A stretch of 42,931 bases of DNA from assembly GCA_027482505.1 (NCBI GenBank), contig JAIXVY010000194.1, positions 1-42,931 of the forward strand, in the 5' to 3' direction. The translations under genes were made by a program, and so were the position numbers. The notes under the pieces were generated by a model that did no database searches, was not told the origin of the DNA, and was given only the letters and a program-made list of their open reading frames with translations. The stretch comes from Opitutaceae bacterium. GTDB lineage: Bacteria > Verrucomicrobiota > Verrucomicrobiia > Opitutales > Opitutaceae. Shown one piece after another: positions 28,357 to 37,159 of the stretch. How positions within the stretch are numbered: the first letter of the stretch is position 1; every line of letters begins with the position of its first letter.

Positions 28357-28367
28357 AGAGGGGGTTA

Positions 28368-28393
28368 AAATGGTCGGGCTGGTGAGATTCGAA
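28368..28393. repeat. Distal att copy (left end of the element)
   Basis: This 26-bp segment is an exact copy of the tRNA-Pro sequence from the T-loop through the encoded CCA plus three further bases. To its left is the terminator at 28331-28356, presumed host DNA. To its right the sequence departs from the tRNA and belongs to the element. Confidence 0.92.
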
Positions 28394-28450
28394 GCAACCG
28401 AATCACCTAAGCAAATCGCTGAGCGGCAGTTGCCTACACAGGCCCCCACC

Positions 28451-28672
28451 ATGCCGCATGCACAGAAGTCTGAATCCGCTGCCTCGTTACGTCAGCAACT
28501 GACAGAGGCAGACCACAAGCGCCGCGCGCTCCTCGTTGCGCTGTTTCTCCAGCATCCGGGCGACTCCCGGCAGATCATCGAAACGCTATTTCACGAAGCG
28601 GACCGGCTCACCTTGGACAAGGTCGAGCTTCTGCTTTCGGTGGATGTGCCGGACGGCTCTGCGCAGTCATGA
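28451..28672 (+). CDS. Small ORF at the left end of the element, 73 codons
   Basis: The product MPHAQKSESAASLRQQL and so on is 73 residues, charged, with a helical LLVALFLQHPGDSRQIIETLF segment. The frame is open upstream through the att core. In the excised circle it would be continuous with the integrase gene, so it may be the integrase's own C-terminal part and not a separate gene. There is no clear ribosome binding site before the ATG. No family is recognised. Confidence 0.5.
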   Translation: MPHAQKSESAASLRQQLTEADHKRRALLVALFLQHPGDSRQIIETLFHEADRLTLDKVELLLSVDVPDGSAQS

Positions 28673-28868
28673 GAGGCGGCGCGGTCTGCAATGGCGGGAG
28701 CAATCCGCCCGGCGAGGATTGCGGAGCGCCTCCCCGTTTGAGGGGGAGGCCGGAGCTTCGCCGGGGGTTTGTCGGATTGCGGGAGGGGCTCCCCGAAGGC
28801 GGAGCCGTAGGGGCGGGGGGGAGAGGGCGACGAAGACGCCCCATCCGCGAAAGGAGGCCCGATCACCT
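28673..28868. other. Hairpin-rich non-coding stretch upstream of rep
   Basis: At least three stem-loops are visible: GCAATCC/GGATTGC (28700-28722), GCCTCCCC/GGGGAGGC (28728-28750) and GGCTCC/GGAGCC (28787-28806). A second GGATTGCGG copy at 28774-28782 can compete for the first arm. Sequences of this kind are expected at single- or double-strand origins of rolling-circle replicons. It could also be a regulatory RNA leader for rep. No nick site can be assigned. Confidence 0.5.
28850..28857 (+). promoter_or_regulatory. Shine-Dalgarno sequence deciding the rep start
   Basis: AAAGGAGG lies 11 bases before the ATG at 28869. The frame is open further upstream, but none of that sequence looks like protein, so this site fixes the start. 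Confidence 0.75.
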
Positions 28869-30155
28869 ATGAGGGCCGAAAAAAAGGCCCCCGGCAGTGT
28901 TGACGCACCGCCGAGGGCAAAGAGTGAAGCACCTATCAAGAGCCTCAACGGGTCACAGCCTGTCTCGCGCTGTCGCGGCGTCAAGGCGTTGCGTGGCGTG
29001 ACAGGTGGCGGACGGGTAAAGGCGGACGAAGCCGGACGGGCAGGCGTGATGCGCGGCGTAGCCGCGCGCACGCCGCCCGGCGGCGCGTCCGGCCTTCCTT
29101 GTCTAAATAGTAACAACTGCACCAAACCCTTACCGCCGGGAGCAAAGCGGACGGCCTTTGCCCTCGCTGAAAACGTGCGACTTCTCGCCGATCGCTTCGG
29201 CCTCGAGCGCCTCGGGTTTCTCACCCTCACATTTCGGGACCATGTGACTGACATTCGAGAGGCGCAAAGGCGCTTCCATAGCCTGCGGACGCATGTTCTG
29301 GCGGAGCGTTACCCGGCCTCCATCGCGGTCGTGGAGCGCATGAAGTCCGGCCGCATTCATTTCCATCTGCTTATCGTCTGTCCGCACGATATACGGACCG
29401 GCTTCGACTTCGCTGCCGTGGCCGCTGGCGATTACTCGTCGGCGAACGAGTGGCTGCGGAAGGAATGGGCGTTTTGGCGAGTGACCGCGCCGAACTTCGG
29501 TTTCGGCCGCACGGAGCTATTGCCCATCAAGTCCACGGCCGAGGGCATCGCCAAGTATGTCGGCAAATATATCGCCAAGCACCTCGACGCGCGGCTCCCG
29601 GAAGACAAGGGCGCACGCTTGGTGCGTTACACGCTCTCGGCCCGGCAGGTGACGGCGAATTTCGCGTGGGTGTCTCCGCTGGCGAAGGAGTGGCGAACCA
29701 AAACGGGCGAGCTAGCCGCGGCCGTGGGCGCAAAGGACACCGCGCAACTGGCGGAGAAGCTCGGGACGAAGCGCTGGGCCTACTACATGCGCGACAACTT
29801 CCTTGAATCCACGCCGGAGGAGTGGGCGGAGCTGTGCGCTCTCCTCGCCCGCGAGCATGGCGGCACGTTCACGCCGCGCGTGGTTGAGTTTCGCGTCGGC
29901 GGCGTGGTCGTTGCCCGCGGCACTCGTCCGCATCCGTTCTTTTCTGTATCAACTCCACAAATACAAATATGCACAAACATCAACACGGCACCTCCGGCCC
30001 CGGTCCCTTTGACGCCGCTATCGAGCAACGACACGAAGCCCTGGGGGACGCTTTCATTGCCGCCTGTCTCGCTGCCGGAATCGACTCCTGCGCGGTTATG
30101 TGGATCACCGAGCGAATTGGTGCCCAACCCCGCGCCTTGTTGTTTGTCGGCTTAG
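28869..30155 (+). CDS. rep: HUH-type rolling-circle replication initiator (Rep)
   Basis: The 428-residue protein has three rolling-circle Rep motifs in order. Motif I is FLTLTF at 117-122; motif II is HFH at 164-166 inside GRIHFHLLIV, the metal-binding HUH; motif III is YVGKY at 230-234 followed by IAKH, a two-tyrosine YxxKYxxK pattern as in phage P2 gpA and phiX174 gpA types. Such proteins nick one strand at the origin and stay covalently bound through a tyrosine. Residues 1-90 are basic and of low complexity. The last 60 or so residues are proline- and serine-rich and overlap the next ORF in another frame. The start is fixed by a strong ribosome binding site. Confidence 0.85.
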   Translation: MRAEKKAPGSVDAPPRAKSEAPIKSLNGSQPVSRCRGVKALRGVTGGGRVKADEAGRAGVMRGVAARTPPGGASGLPCLNSNNCTKPLPPGAKRTAFALAENVRLLADRFGLERLGFLTLTFRDHVTDIREAQRRFHSLRTHVLAERYPASIAVVERMKSGRIHFHLLIVCPHDIRTGFDFAAVAAGDYSSANEWLRKEWAFWRVTAPNFGFGRTELLPIKSTAEGIAKYVGKYIAKHLDARLPEDKGARLVRYTLSARQVTANFAWVSPLAKEWRTKTGELAAAVGAKDTAQLAEKLGTKRWAYYMRDNFLESTPEEWAELCALLAREHGGTFTPRVVEFRVGGVVVARGTRPHPFFSVSTPQIQICTNINTAPPAPVPLTPLSSNDTKPWGTLSLPPVSLPESTPARLCGSPSELVPNPAPCCLSA

Positions 30156-30253
30156 GACAGCCAGAGCCTATTAACGCCCCGACCGACGAGGCGCTTGTCG
30201 CGGCGTGCGTGCGTCGTTTGGCGCATTTTCAGCGTGCCTTTATGCAAAAATGA
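29969..30253 (+). CDS. Small ORF overlapping the rep 3' end, function unknown
   Basis: The 94-residue product contains AAIEQRHEALGDAFIAACLAAGIDSCAVMWITERIGAQ, a plausible amphipathic protein, and ends RLAHFQRAFMQK. Its first 187 bases overlap the end of rep in a different frame. The protein in this frame looks more natural than the rep tail over the same bases, so one of the two frames may have lost constraint. No clear ribosome binding site is seen. Confidence 0.55.
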   Translation: MHKHQHGTSGPGPFDAAIEQRHEALGDAFIAACLAAGIDSCAVMWITERIGAQPRALLFVGLGQPEPINAPTDEALVAACVRRLAHFQRAFMQK

Positions 30254-30255
30254 AC

Positions 30256-30309
30256 CAAAAGACGCCAAATAGCGCCCAAAATAATTGAAATTGTCAAAAG
30301 AGGCCAAAT
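30256..30309. promoter_or_regulatory. Pair of direct repeats, candidate operator
   Basis: CAAAAGACGCCAAAT (30256-30270) and CAAAAGAGGCCAAAT (30295-30309) differ at one base and start 39 bases apart in an AT-rich gap. The second copy runs into the start codon of the ribbon-helix-helix-like gene. Autoregulation by that protein, or Rep/Int binding, is possible. Confidence 0.5.
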
Positions 30310-30610
30310 GACAAAACCTGACGCTATGGCCAAAAAATTGATAAAAGTTAAACCAGACGTGGTCCGTGTTGCTCTTCGCCTTCATGGCCCGGAACTCGAA
30401 CAGGTGCGGGAGATTCAAGACATGCTCCGCCTCAATGGCGAAATTGACGCTGTGCGTTACTTGATGATGCGCGGGCTCGAATCCTTATCTGTGGCTCTCG
30501 GCAACCGGCGTTTGCAGCAAAACATGGCGAAGTCACTCACCCCTGACGCTATGGTGAAGGCGATGCTTGCGAACGGAATGGAAGTGAATCCGGAGGCGTT
30601 GAAGCAATGA
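30308..30610 (+). CDS. Ribbon-helix-helix-like DNA-binding protein (predicted)
   Basis: The 100-residue protein contains a strand-like VRVALRLHG followed by two helices, PELEQVREIQDMLRLNG and EIDAVRYLMMRGLESL. This beta-alpha-alpha order resembles ribbon-helix-helix regulators. AAGAGG four bases before the ATG at 30308 supports this start. The stop overlaps the excisionase start as ATGA. The role could be control of copy number or of excision; both are inference. Confidence 0.6.
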   Translation: MTKPDAMAKKLIKVKPDVVRVALRLHGPELEQVREIQDMLRLNGEIDAVRYLMMRGLESLSVALGNRRLQQNMAKSLTPDAMVKAMLANGMEVNPEALKQ

Positions 30611-30825
30611 GCGGCGCGAATCCAATCATAACGGCCGGGTTGAAGTCGCTGACTCTCGACCAAGTTGCGGAAACCCTCGCGTGCGACCGTCGCACGGTTC
30701 AGCGGGAGATTCAGCGCGGGAACCTCAAGGGCTTTCGCGTTGGCTCGCTTGTTCGTGTGACCCGTGCAGAGGTTGAGCGCTATATTGAAGCGAGGACGAT
30801 GACCAAGGCTTCGGTGAAGGTCTGA
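30607..30825 (+). CDS. Excisionase-like helix-turn-helix protein
   Basis: The 72-residue protein contains SLTLDQVAETLACDRRTVQREIQRGNLKGFRVG followed by VRVTRAEVERYIEA, the pattern of the MerR-like HTH_17 family used by excisionases. Excisionases bend DNA at att sites and direct the integrase towards excision. It starts within the previous gene's stop (4-bp overlap) and ends one base before the integrase start, so the three genes form one translational unit. Confidence 0.82.
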   Translation: MSGANPIITAGLKSLTLDQVAETLACDRRTVQREIQRGNLKGFRVGSLVRVTRAEVERYIEARTMTKASVKV

Positions 30826-30826
30826 C

Positions 30827-32144
<1,318 letters not shown>

Positions 32145-32152
<8 letters not shown>

Positions 32153-32164
32153 CAGGAGGGTCAG
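32145..32164 (-). terminator. Small hairpin and T run just before the tRNA 5' end
   Basis: On the minus strand CTGAC and GTCAG enclose six bases and are followed by TTTTT directly before the tRNA start. It could end transcription coming from the ThuA/oxidoreductase genes. A 5-bp stem is short, and the position overlaps where a tRNA promoter would be. Confidence 0.35.
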
Positions 32165-32191
32165 CAAGCCGGTCGGCGCGGCGGAGGGCAA

Positions 32192-32214
32192 GCGGTTTTT
32201 TGCACCGCCTTTTT
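32192..32214 (+). terminator. Weak hairpin followed by a T tract
   Basis: GCGGT and ACCGC enclose TTTTTGC, and a run of five T bases follows on the plus strand. It could end transcripts leaving the integrase gene. The stem is only 5 bp. Confidence 0.35.
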
Positions 32215-32242
32215 CTGCCATCCGCCGGCCCGCGGCGCCGGC

Positions 32243-33289
32243 TCAGGAATACTTCACCGGCAGCGCCTTGCCCTCCTTCGCGCTGCGGGCGGCGAGATCG
32301 AGGATGTGGATGGGGCGCCGCGCCCACTCGCCGGTGATGACCAGCGCCTCGCCCTTGGTGAGGTGGGCGGCGATGTTTTCGTAGAAGCGGTGTCCCTCGG
32401 CCTTGGGGTTGGGGGCGCGCTCGATCGCGAATTTGCCGTCGCCGAGGCCGGTGATCGTCTCCGAGCCGGGCCACTCGATGACGTGCGTGGCCTTGGTGCC
32501 CACGATCTTCATGAAACCCTTGTCGGGGGCGCCGTCGAGCTGGGTGATGGTGAGGTTGATGCGCTGGCCCGAGGCGAAGCGGACCACGGCCTGGGCCTCG
32601 TCCTCGTTGGCGTCCTTGGCCCAGGGGAAGTTCGGCTGGGCGGCCCAGTGGCCGTTCCAGGCGTAGCCGCTCACCTCGGTGACGGGCGCGGTGATGAGCT
32701 GGAGCGAATATTCGAGCAGGTGCACGCCCCAGTCGTAGAGGATGCCGCCGGAGATGCTGCGCGAGGAGCGCCACCAGTCGCCGGGGCGGCCGTGCTGGCC
32801 CATGCGGAGGTCGATGCGGACGATGTCGCCGAAGGCGCCGCTCTTGAAGAGCTCGTTGGCGCGGAGGATCCAGCCGTCCCAGTGGCGGTTGTGGTAGGTG
32901 CTTACGATCACGCCCCGCTGTTTGCCGGCGGCGATCATGGCGTCGCACTCCTCGGTGGTGATGGCCATGGGCTTTTCCAGCACGACATGGCGGCCGGCCG
33001 CGGCGATCTTCAGGCCGAGCTCGGCGTGGGTGTTGTGCGGGGTGATGACGGTGACGAGCTCGGCGGACGATTTGGCGAGAAGCTCGTCGACCGTGCCGTA
33101 GGTCTCGATGCCGGGGAAGTCGGCGCGGGCGACCTCCAGGCGCTTGGGGTCGAGCTCGACGACGGCGGTGGGCGTCATGCCGGCGGCCTTCATCTCGTTG
33201 AGATGCTGGCGGCCCATGTTGAAGGCGCCGCCGTAGCCGACGACGGCGACCTTGATGGCGGCGGGGGAGGAGTAGGTTTTGGCGGACAT
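32243..33289 (-). CDS. Gfo/Idh/MocA family oxidoreductase
   Basis: The 348-residue protein has an N-terminal NAD(P)-binding Rossmann fold (IKVAVVGYGGAFNMG), the EKPM motif after GRHVVL and a C-terminal alpha/beta domain with GGILYDWGVHLLEYSLQL. These enzymes oxidise or reduce sugars and cyclitols. No signal peptide is seen. It lies 36 bp after the ThuA gene on the same strand, so the two probably form a sugar-processing unit under the divergent AraC regulator. Confidence 0.9.
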   Translation of the reverse strand: MSAKTYSSPAAIKVAVVGYGGAFNMGRQHLNEMKAAGMTPTAVVELDPKRLEVARADFPGIETYGTVDELLAKSSAELVTVITPHNTHAELGLKIAAAGRHVVLEKPMAITTEECDAMIAAGKQRGVIVSTYHNRHWDGWILRANELFKSGAFGDIVRIDLRMGQHGRPGDWWRSSRSISGGILYDWGVHLLEYSLQLITAPVTEVSGYAWNGHWAAQPNFPWAKDANEDEAQAVVRFASGQRINLTITQLDGAPDKGFMKIVGTKATHVIEWPGSETITGLGDGKFAIERAPNPKAEGHRFYENIAAHLTKGEALVITGEWARRPIHILDLAARSAKEGKALPVKYS

Positions 33290-33325
33290 GGAGGTGGGAA
33301 ATGGGCGCGGTGCCGGGAGCGATGA

Positions 33326-33967
33326 TCAGAGCAGGCCGGCGGCCCAGAGGCAGCCTTGCACGGTGAGGCGGCGCGCGGCGGGGAACTGGATGAACTCGTC
33401 GGGATGGTGGCCGAGTGCGTTGTAGAAAACGCGTCCCGCGCCCCAGGTCTTTATCCACGCGACGGGCATCTGGACGGTTTTGCCCTCGTGGCAATAGGCC
33501 GTGTCGGCGAGCACGTGCACGCCGGGATCGGTCAGCAGGTAGTATTGCTCCGACCGATACGCGAAGCAGGCGGGCAGGCCGGCGGTGATCGGGCTCGCCC
33601 AGTCGGCGACGCGCACGGCGTAGTCGCCCACGTGCGGATGCCCGACGAAGTGCCCGCCGACCATCCATTCGTAGTCGAGCCGGCCGCGAAAAGCGTCGCC
33701 CATGCCGCCGTGTATGCCCGCGAGGCCCACGCCCGAGCGAACGGCGGCGCAGAGGCCCTTTTCCTGCTCGTTGGTGAGCTGGCCCATGGTCCAGCAGGGG
33801 AAGATCAGGGCGAAAGTCTTGAGCCGCTCGACGTCGGCCAGCGGATCTAGCGTCGTCACAATCTCCGGAGACAATCCTCTGGCCTCGAGGTCGGAGGCGA
33901 AAAGTTGGACGATCTTTTCAGGTTGGTGGCCATCCCAGCCACCGCTGACGAAAAGGACTTTTTTCAT
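33326..33967 (-). CDS. ThuA-like protein
   Basis: The 213-residue protein has the ThuA-like amidotransferase fold: MKKVLFVSGGWDGHQPEKIV, LIFPCWTMGQLTNEQEKGL, GLAGIHGGMGDAF and YNALGHHPDEF. ThuA members act in trehalose or other sugar use and are commonly found beside Gfo/Idh/MocA oxidoreductases, as here. The reaction is not established for this protein. Its start faces the AraC gene at 34038 across a 70-bp gap. Confidence 0.9.
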   Translation of the reverse strand: MKKVLFVSGGWDGHQPEKIVQLFASDLEARGLSPEIVTTLDPLADVERLKTFALIFPCWTMGQLTNEQEKGLCAAVRSGVGLAGIHGGMGDAFRGRLDYEWMVGGHFVGHPHVGDYAVRVADWASPITAGLPACFAYRSEQYYLLTDPGVHVLADTAYCHEGKTVQMPVAWIKTWGAGRVFYNALGHHPDEFIQFPAARRLTVQGCLWAAGLL

Positions 33968-34037
33968 GTATTGCCGGGGTAAAGCGCTACACTAGCATCC
34001 GCGGCGCCTTGTCGGAATAGACAGGTGTTTCAAAAAG

Positions 34038-34883
34038 ATGGATTTTCAAACCAAGCACTGGGGCGCATTCACCCGCCGGCACCCGAGCGCGTTTCAGGTG
34101 ATCAACGCCGCCCCGGCGTGGGCCAAGGACCACTGGGTCCGCACCACGTTTCAGACCTGCAACTTTTCCTTCATCCTTCGCGGGCGCGGCGAGTATCACC
34201 GCCAGGGCCGGGTTTGGCTGGTCGAGGCTCCGTGTGTGATCACGCAGTGGCCGGGCGAGCCTTTGGAATACGGCCCGGTGGTGCTGCCCGAGGGCACCTG
34301 GGACGAGCTCTACGTGACCTATGCGGGCGAGACGAAGGCGCGCTTCGCGGCGGCCCGCCTGATCGATCTTGAGCGGCCGATGTGGCCGGTCCGGGACGCC
34401 GCGGCGGTGCGCGCGCTGGCGGAGGAGTTGCGCGAGCTTTCGCATGCCGCCGAGCCGGAGGCGGTCGCGGACCGGGTGGACCGGGTGTGCGAGCGGATGA
34501 TCTTGGAAAGCTGGCTGGAGCCGGTGCGTAGAGAGGCCCCGGTGGGCGACGCGGCCACGGTGCGGGCGATCGTGGCGGAGCTTCGCGCCCGCCTGGCCGA
34601 TCCCGGGTTAAGACCCGAGGCGGTCGCGCAGAAACACGGTTGGTCGGCCTCCACTTTCCGCCGGCGCTGGGACGCCCTCATGCCGGACAGCCCGGGGCGG
34701 GTTCTTCAGGGGCTGCGCATGCAGGCCGCCTGCCGGCTGCTCGTGGAGACGGCGCTGCCCGTCCACGAGATCGCCACGCGCGCGGGCTTCGCCGACGAGT
34801 ATTATTTCTCCCGGCGCTTTCACCTCGAGCAAGGCATGCCCCCGCGCGCCTATCGCCGCGCCTACGTGCTGAGGCGCGGGTGA
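34038..34883 (+). CDS. AraC family transcription regulator
   Basis: The 281-residue protein has an N-terminal cupin-like sensing domain (FSFILRGRGEYHRQGRVWLV) and a C-terminal pair of helix-turn-helix motifs, ending with HEIATRAGFADEYYFSRRFHLEQGMPPRAYRR. It is transcribed divergently from the ThuA and oxidoreductase genes, so it probably controls them in response to a sugar. The effector is unknown. Confidence 0.9.
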   Translation: MDFQTKHWGAFTRRHPSAFQVINAAPAWAKDHWVRTTFQTCNFSFILRGRGEYHRQGRVWLVEAPCVITQWPGEPLEYGPVVLPEGTWDELYVTYAGETKARFAAARLIDLERPMWPVRDAAAVRALAEELRELSHAAEPEAVADRVDRVCERMILESWLEPVRREAPVGDAATVRAIVAELRARLADPGLRPEAVAQKHGWSASTFRRRWDALMPDSPGRVLQGLRMQAACRLLVETALPVHEIATRAGFADEYYFSRRFHLEQGMPPRAYRRAYVLRRG

Positions 34884-34921
34884 GGGCTCTTCGCCCCGCA
34901 ACGACCGGAAGATGGGTCCGC

Positions 34922-35764
34922 TCAGCCGCGCTGGCGCACGGCCTCGAAGAGGGTGATGATCGTGGCCATGGCCACGTTGAGCGAGTCGGCCTGGCCGGCC
35001 ATGGGGATGCGGACGCGGGCGTCGGCCTCGCGCAGCCAGTAGTCGCTCAGCCCGTATTGCTCGCTGCCCATCACGATGGCGAGCGGGCCGCGCAGATCGG
35101 TGTCGGTGTGCAGTTCCGTGGCGGAGGGCGTGGTGGCGACGGAGCGGACGCCGCGGGCGCGCAGCCACTCGCGCACCTCCTCGCTGCTCGCGATGATCAC
35201 GGGCACGGAAAAAAGCACGCCCGTCGAGGCGCGCACGACGTTGGGGTTGAACAGGTCGGTGACCGGATCGCAGACGATGAGCGCGTCGGTGCCGGCGGCG
35301 TCGGCGCTGCGCAGAATGGTGCCTAGGTTGCCGGGTTTCTCGATCGCCTCGACCACGAGGAGGAAAGGGGCGCGAACGGGCGCGACGGCGGACTTGGCCG
35401 CGAGCAGGGCGTCGAGATCGGCGAGGTTTTTTTTCCACTGCGGCGCGACGGCGAGCAGGCCGTCGGGGCGCTCGCGGTAAGCTACCTTCGCAAAGGCGTC
35501 CTTGGAGAGCTGGAAAACCTTCGCGCCGGCGGCCTGGGCGTCGGCGATGAGCGCGGGCTCGTTGCCCTGGTCGCCGGGATACCACTCGGGGCAGACGTAG
35601 AGTTCGGTGAAGGGGATTCCCTTGTCCAAGGCGCGGCGGATCTGGCGGTAGCCCTCGACGAGAAACACGCCGGCTTCGTCGCGCGGACGGCGGTCCCGCA
35701 GCTTCACGAGCTGCTTGATGCGGGGATTTTGGAGGCTGGAGATGGTTTCGATGGAAGGGCCCAC
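34922..35764 (-). CDS. SpoU/TrmH family RNA 2'-O-methyltransferase
   Basis: From the GTG at 35764 the protein has 280 residues. It starts IETISSLQNPRIKQLVKLRDRRPR, the usual N-terminal substrate-binding domain. The knotted catalytic domain shows EKPGNLGTILRSADAAG, IVMGSEQYGLSDYWL and IPMAGQADSLNVAMA, the three SPOUT motifs. It methylates a ribose in rRNA or tRNA. An ATG further upstream would add about 36 residues encoded by the inverted repeat and is rejected. The start lies inside that repeat, without a clear ribosome binding site. Confidence 0.88.
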   Translation of the reverse strand: MGPSIETISSLQNPRIKQLVKLRDRRPRDEAGVFLVEGYRQIRRALDKGIPFTELYVCPEWYPGDQGNEPALIADAQAAGAKVFQLSKDAFAKVAYRERPDGLLAVAPQWKKNLADLDALLAAKSAVAPVRAPFLLVVEAIEKPGNLGTILRSADAAGTDALIVCDPVTDLFNPNVVRASTGVLFSVPVIIASSEEVREWLRARGVRSVATTPSATELHTDTDLRGPLAIVMGSEQYGLSDYWLREADARVRIPMAGQADSLNVAMATIITLFEAVRQRG

Positions 35765-35855
35765 GGAACACACGGAACACACGGAAGACGCCCGGAAGAC
35801 AAAATCCTTTTGCGCGTTTCCCTCTTTCCGTGTCCTTCCGTGTCCTTCCGTGGGC
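35759..35855. repeat. Inverted repeat with three TTCCGTG units per arm
   Basis: The left arm at 35759-35788 (rc TCTTCCGTGTG and so on) and the right arm at 35823-35855 each contain three TTCCGTG units, with period 9 on the left and 10 on the right, and both end in TTCCGTGGGC. The likely GTG starts of the two divergent RNA methyltransferase genes are the last GTG of each arm (35762-35764 and 35850-35852). Confidence 0.82.
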
Positions 35856-37127
35856 AAAAAACAAAAGTTCAACGACCGTCCCTTCGCCTATCACGCCGAG
35901 CTCGAGCTGGAGATCGCCACGCTCACCAACCTCGGCGTGGGCCTCGCTCGCGTGCCGCATCCGGAGGAACCGGCGGCGCGCTGGGTGGTGATGGTGCCCT
36001 TCACTTTGCCCGGCGAGCGGGTGCGGGCGCGCGTTTTCCGCAACCACAAGAACTACTCCGAGGCCGATCTGGTGGAGATTTTGCAGGCCGCGCCCGACCG
36101 CGTGGCCGAGCCGCCTTGCCCGCTTTTCGGCCGCTGCGGCGGCTGCCAATACCAGCACCTCGCGTATTCTTCCCAGCTCGAGTGGAAGCGTCGCCAGGTG
36201 GAGGAGCTTTTGAAATACATGGCGGGATTGGAGTTCCCGGTCTCGCCGGTCATCGGTTCGCCGAAGCAGTTCGGCTATCGTTCCAAGATCACGCCGCACT
36301 TTCATCCGCCTCGGCCGGGCGCGAATCCCGCCGAGCTGCCCATCGGCTTTCTCCGCCAGGGCACGCGCTTCGACATCGTGGACGTGCCGCGCTGCCCGAT
36401 CGCGACCGACGCGATCAACGTCGAGCTGGCCGCCGCGCGCGGTCGCGTGCGGGCCAAGGCCGCCGCCGGCGACTATGAGCGCGGGGCCACGCTGCTCCTC
36501 CGCGAGGCCTCGGGCGCGGTGACGACCGACTACGACGCGGTCATCACCGAGACGGTGGCCGACCCGGACCGGCCCGACGCCGCGCCGCTGAGGCTGAAGT
36601 TTCTCGCCCGCGATTTTTTCCAGAACAACCCCTTCATCCTGCCCGCCTTCACCGCCTACGTGCGGGCCCAGGCGGCGGCGAGCGGGGCGCGTTTCCTCGT
36701 CGACGCCTACTGCGGCAGCGGCCTTTTCGCGCTGGTGTGCGCGCGGGCCTTCGAGCGGGTGGAGGGCATCGAGATCAGCGAGAGCAGCGTGGCCTTCGCG
36801 AAGCAGAACGCGGAGCTTAACGGCATCGCCAACGCGAGCTTCCGCGCCGGCGACGCCTCGGCGATCTTCGCCGGGCTGGAGTTTCCCGCCGCCGAGACCG
36901 CTATGGTGATCGATCCTCCGCGCAAGGGCTGCGACGACGCCTTCCTTTCGCAGCTTTTCGCCTACGGGCCGCGCGCCGTCACCTACGTCTCGTGCGACCC
37001 GGCCACGCAGATGCGCGACCTGCGGGCCTTCACCGCGGCCGGCTACGTGGTGACGGCGGTGCAGCCCTTCGACCTCTTCCCGCAGACGCGTCACCTCGAG
37101 TGCGTGACGACGCTGCGGCGCGGCTGA
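35850..37127 (+). CDS. TrmA/RlmD-like RNA uracil-C5 methyltransferase
   Basis: From the GTG at 35850 the protein has 425 residues. A TRAM-like start (AELELEIATLTNLGVGLAR) is followed by the iron-sulfur cysteines CPLFGRCGGC, a central domain, then SAM motifs DAYCGSGLFALV and IDPPRKG. The catalytic cysteine is in YVSCDPATQMRDL. The family methylates uracil C5 in rRNA or tRNA; which RNA is not clear. The upstream in-frame extension reads TEHTEHTE, from the repeat, and is not protein-like, so the GTG is chosen. Confidence 0.88.
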   Translation: MGKKQKFNDRPFAYHAELELEIATLTNLGVGLARVPHPEEPAARWVVMVPFTLPGERVRARVFRNHKNYSEADLVEILQAAPDRVAEPPCPLFGRCGGCQYQHLAYSSQLEWKRRQVEELLKYMAGLEFPVSPVIGSPKQFGYRSKITPHFHPPRPGANPAELPIGFLRQGTRFDIVDVPRCPIATDAINVELAAARGRVRAKAAAGDYERGATLLLREASGAVTTDYDAVITETVADPDRPDAAPLRLKFLARDFFQNNPFILPAFTAYVRAQAAASGARFLVDAYCGSGLFALVCARAFERVEGIEISESSVAFAKQNAELNGIANASFRAGDASAIFAGLEFPAAETAMVIDPPRKGCDDAFLSQLFAYGPRAVTYVSCDPATQMRDLRAFTAAGYVVTAVQPFDLFPQTRHLECVTTLRRG

Positions 37128-37128
37128 G

Positions 37129-37150
37129 CGAGGGCGCCAGGCGCCTCGTG
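37129..37150. terminator. GC-rich hairpin between convergent genes
   Basis: GAGGGCGCC and GGCGCCTC form a compact hairpin in the 32-bp gap between two converging genes. There is no T run, so a terminator role is tentative. Confidence 0.3.
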
Positions 37151-37159
37151 GCTCCGCTA

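Noticed and set aside
28370-28450. An ATG inside the left att core as the start of the small ORF
   Set aside because: The MVGLVRFE leader is antisense tRNA sequence and has no ribosome binding site. It is better explained as the continuation of the integrase frame in the circular form.
35715-35849. N-terminal extension of the TrmA-like protein reading TEHTEHTE
   Set aside because: These residues come from translating the inverted repeat. Protein homology begins only after the GTG at 35850.
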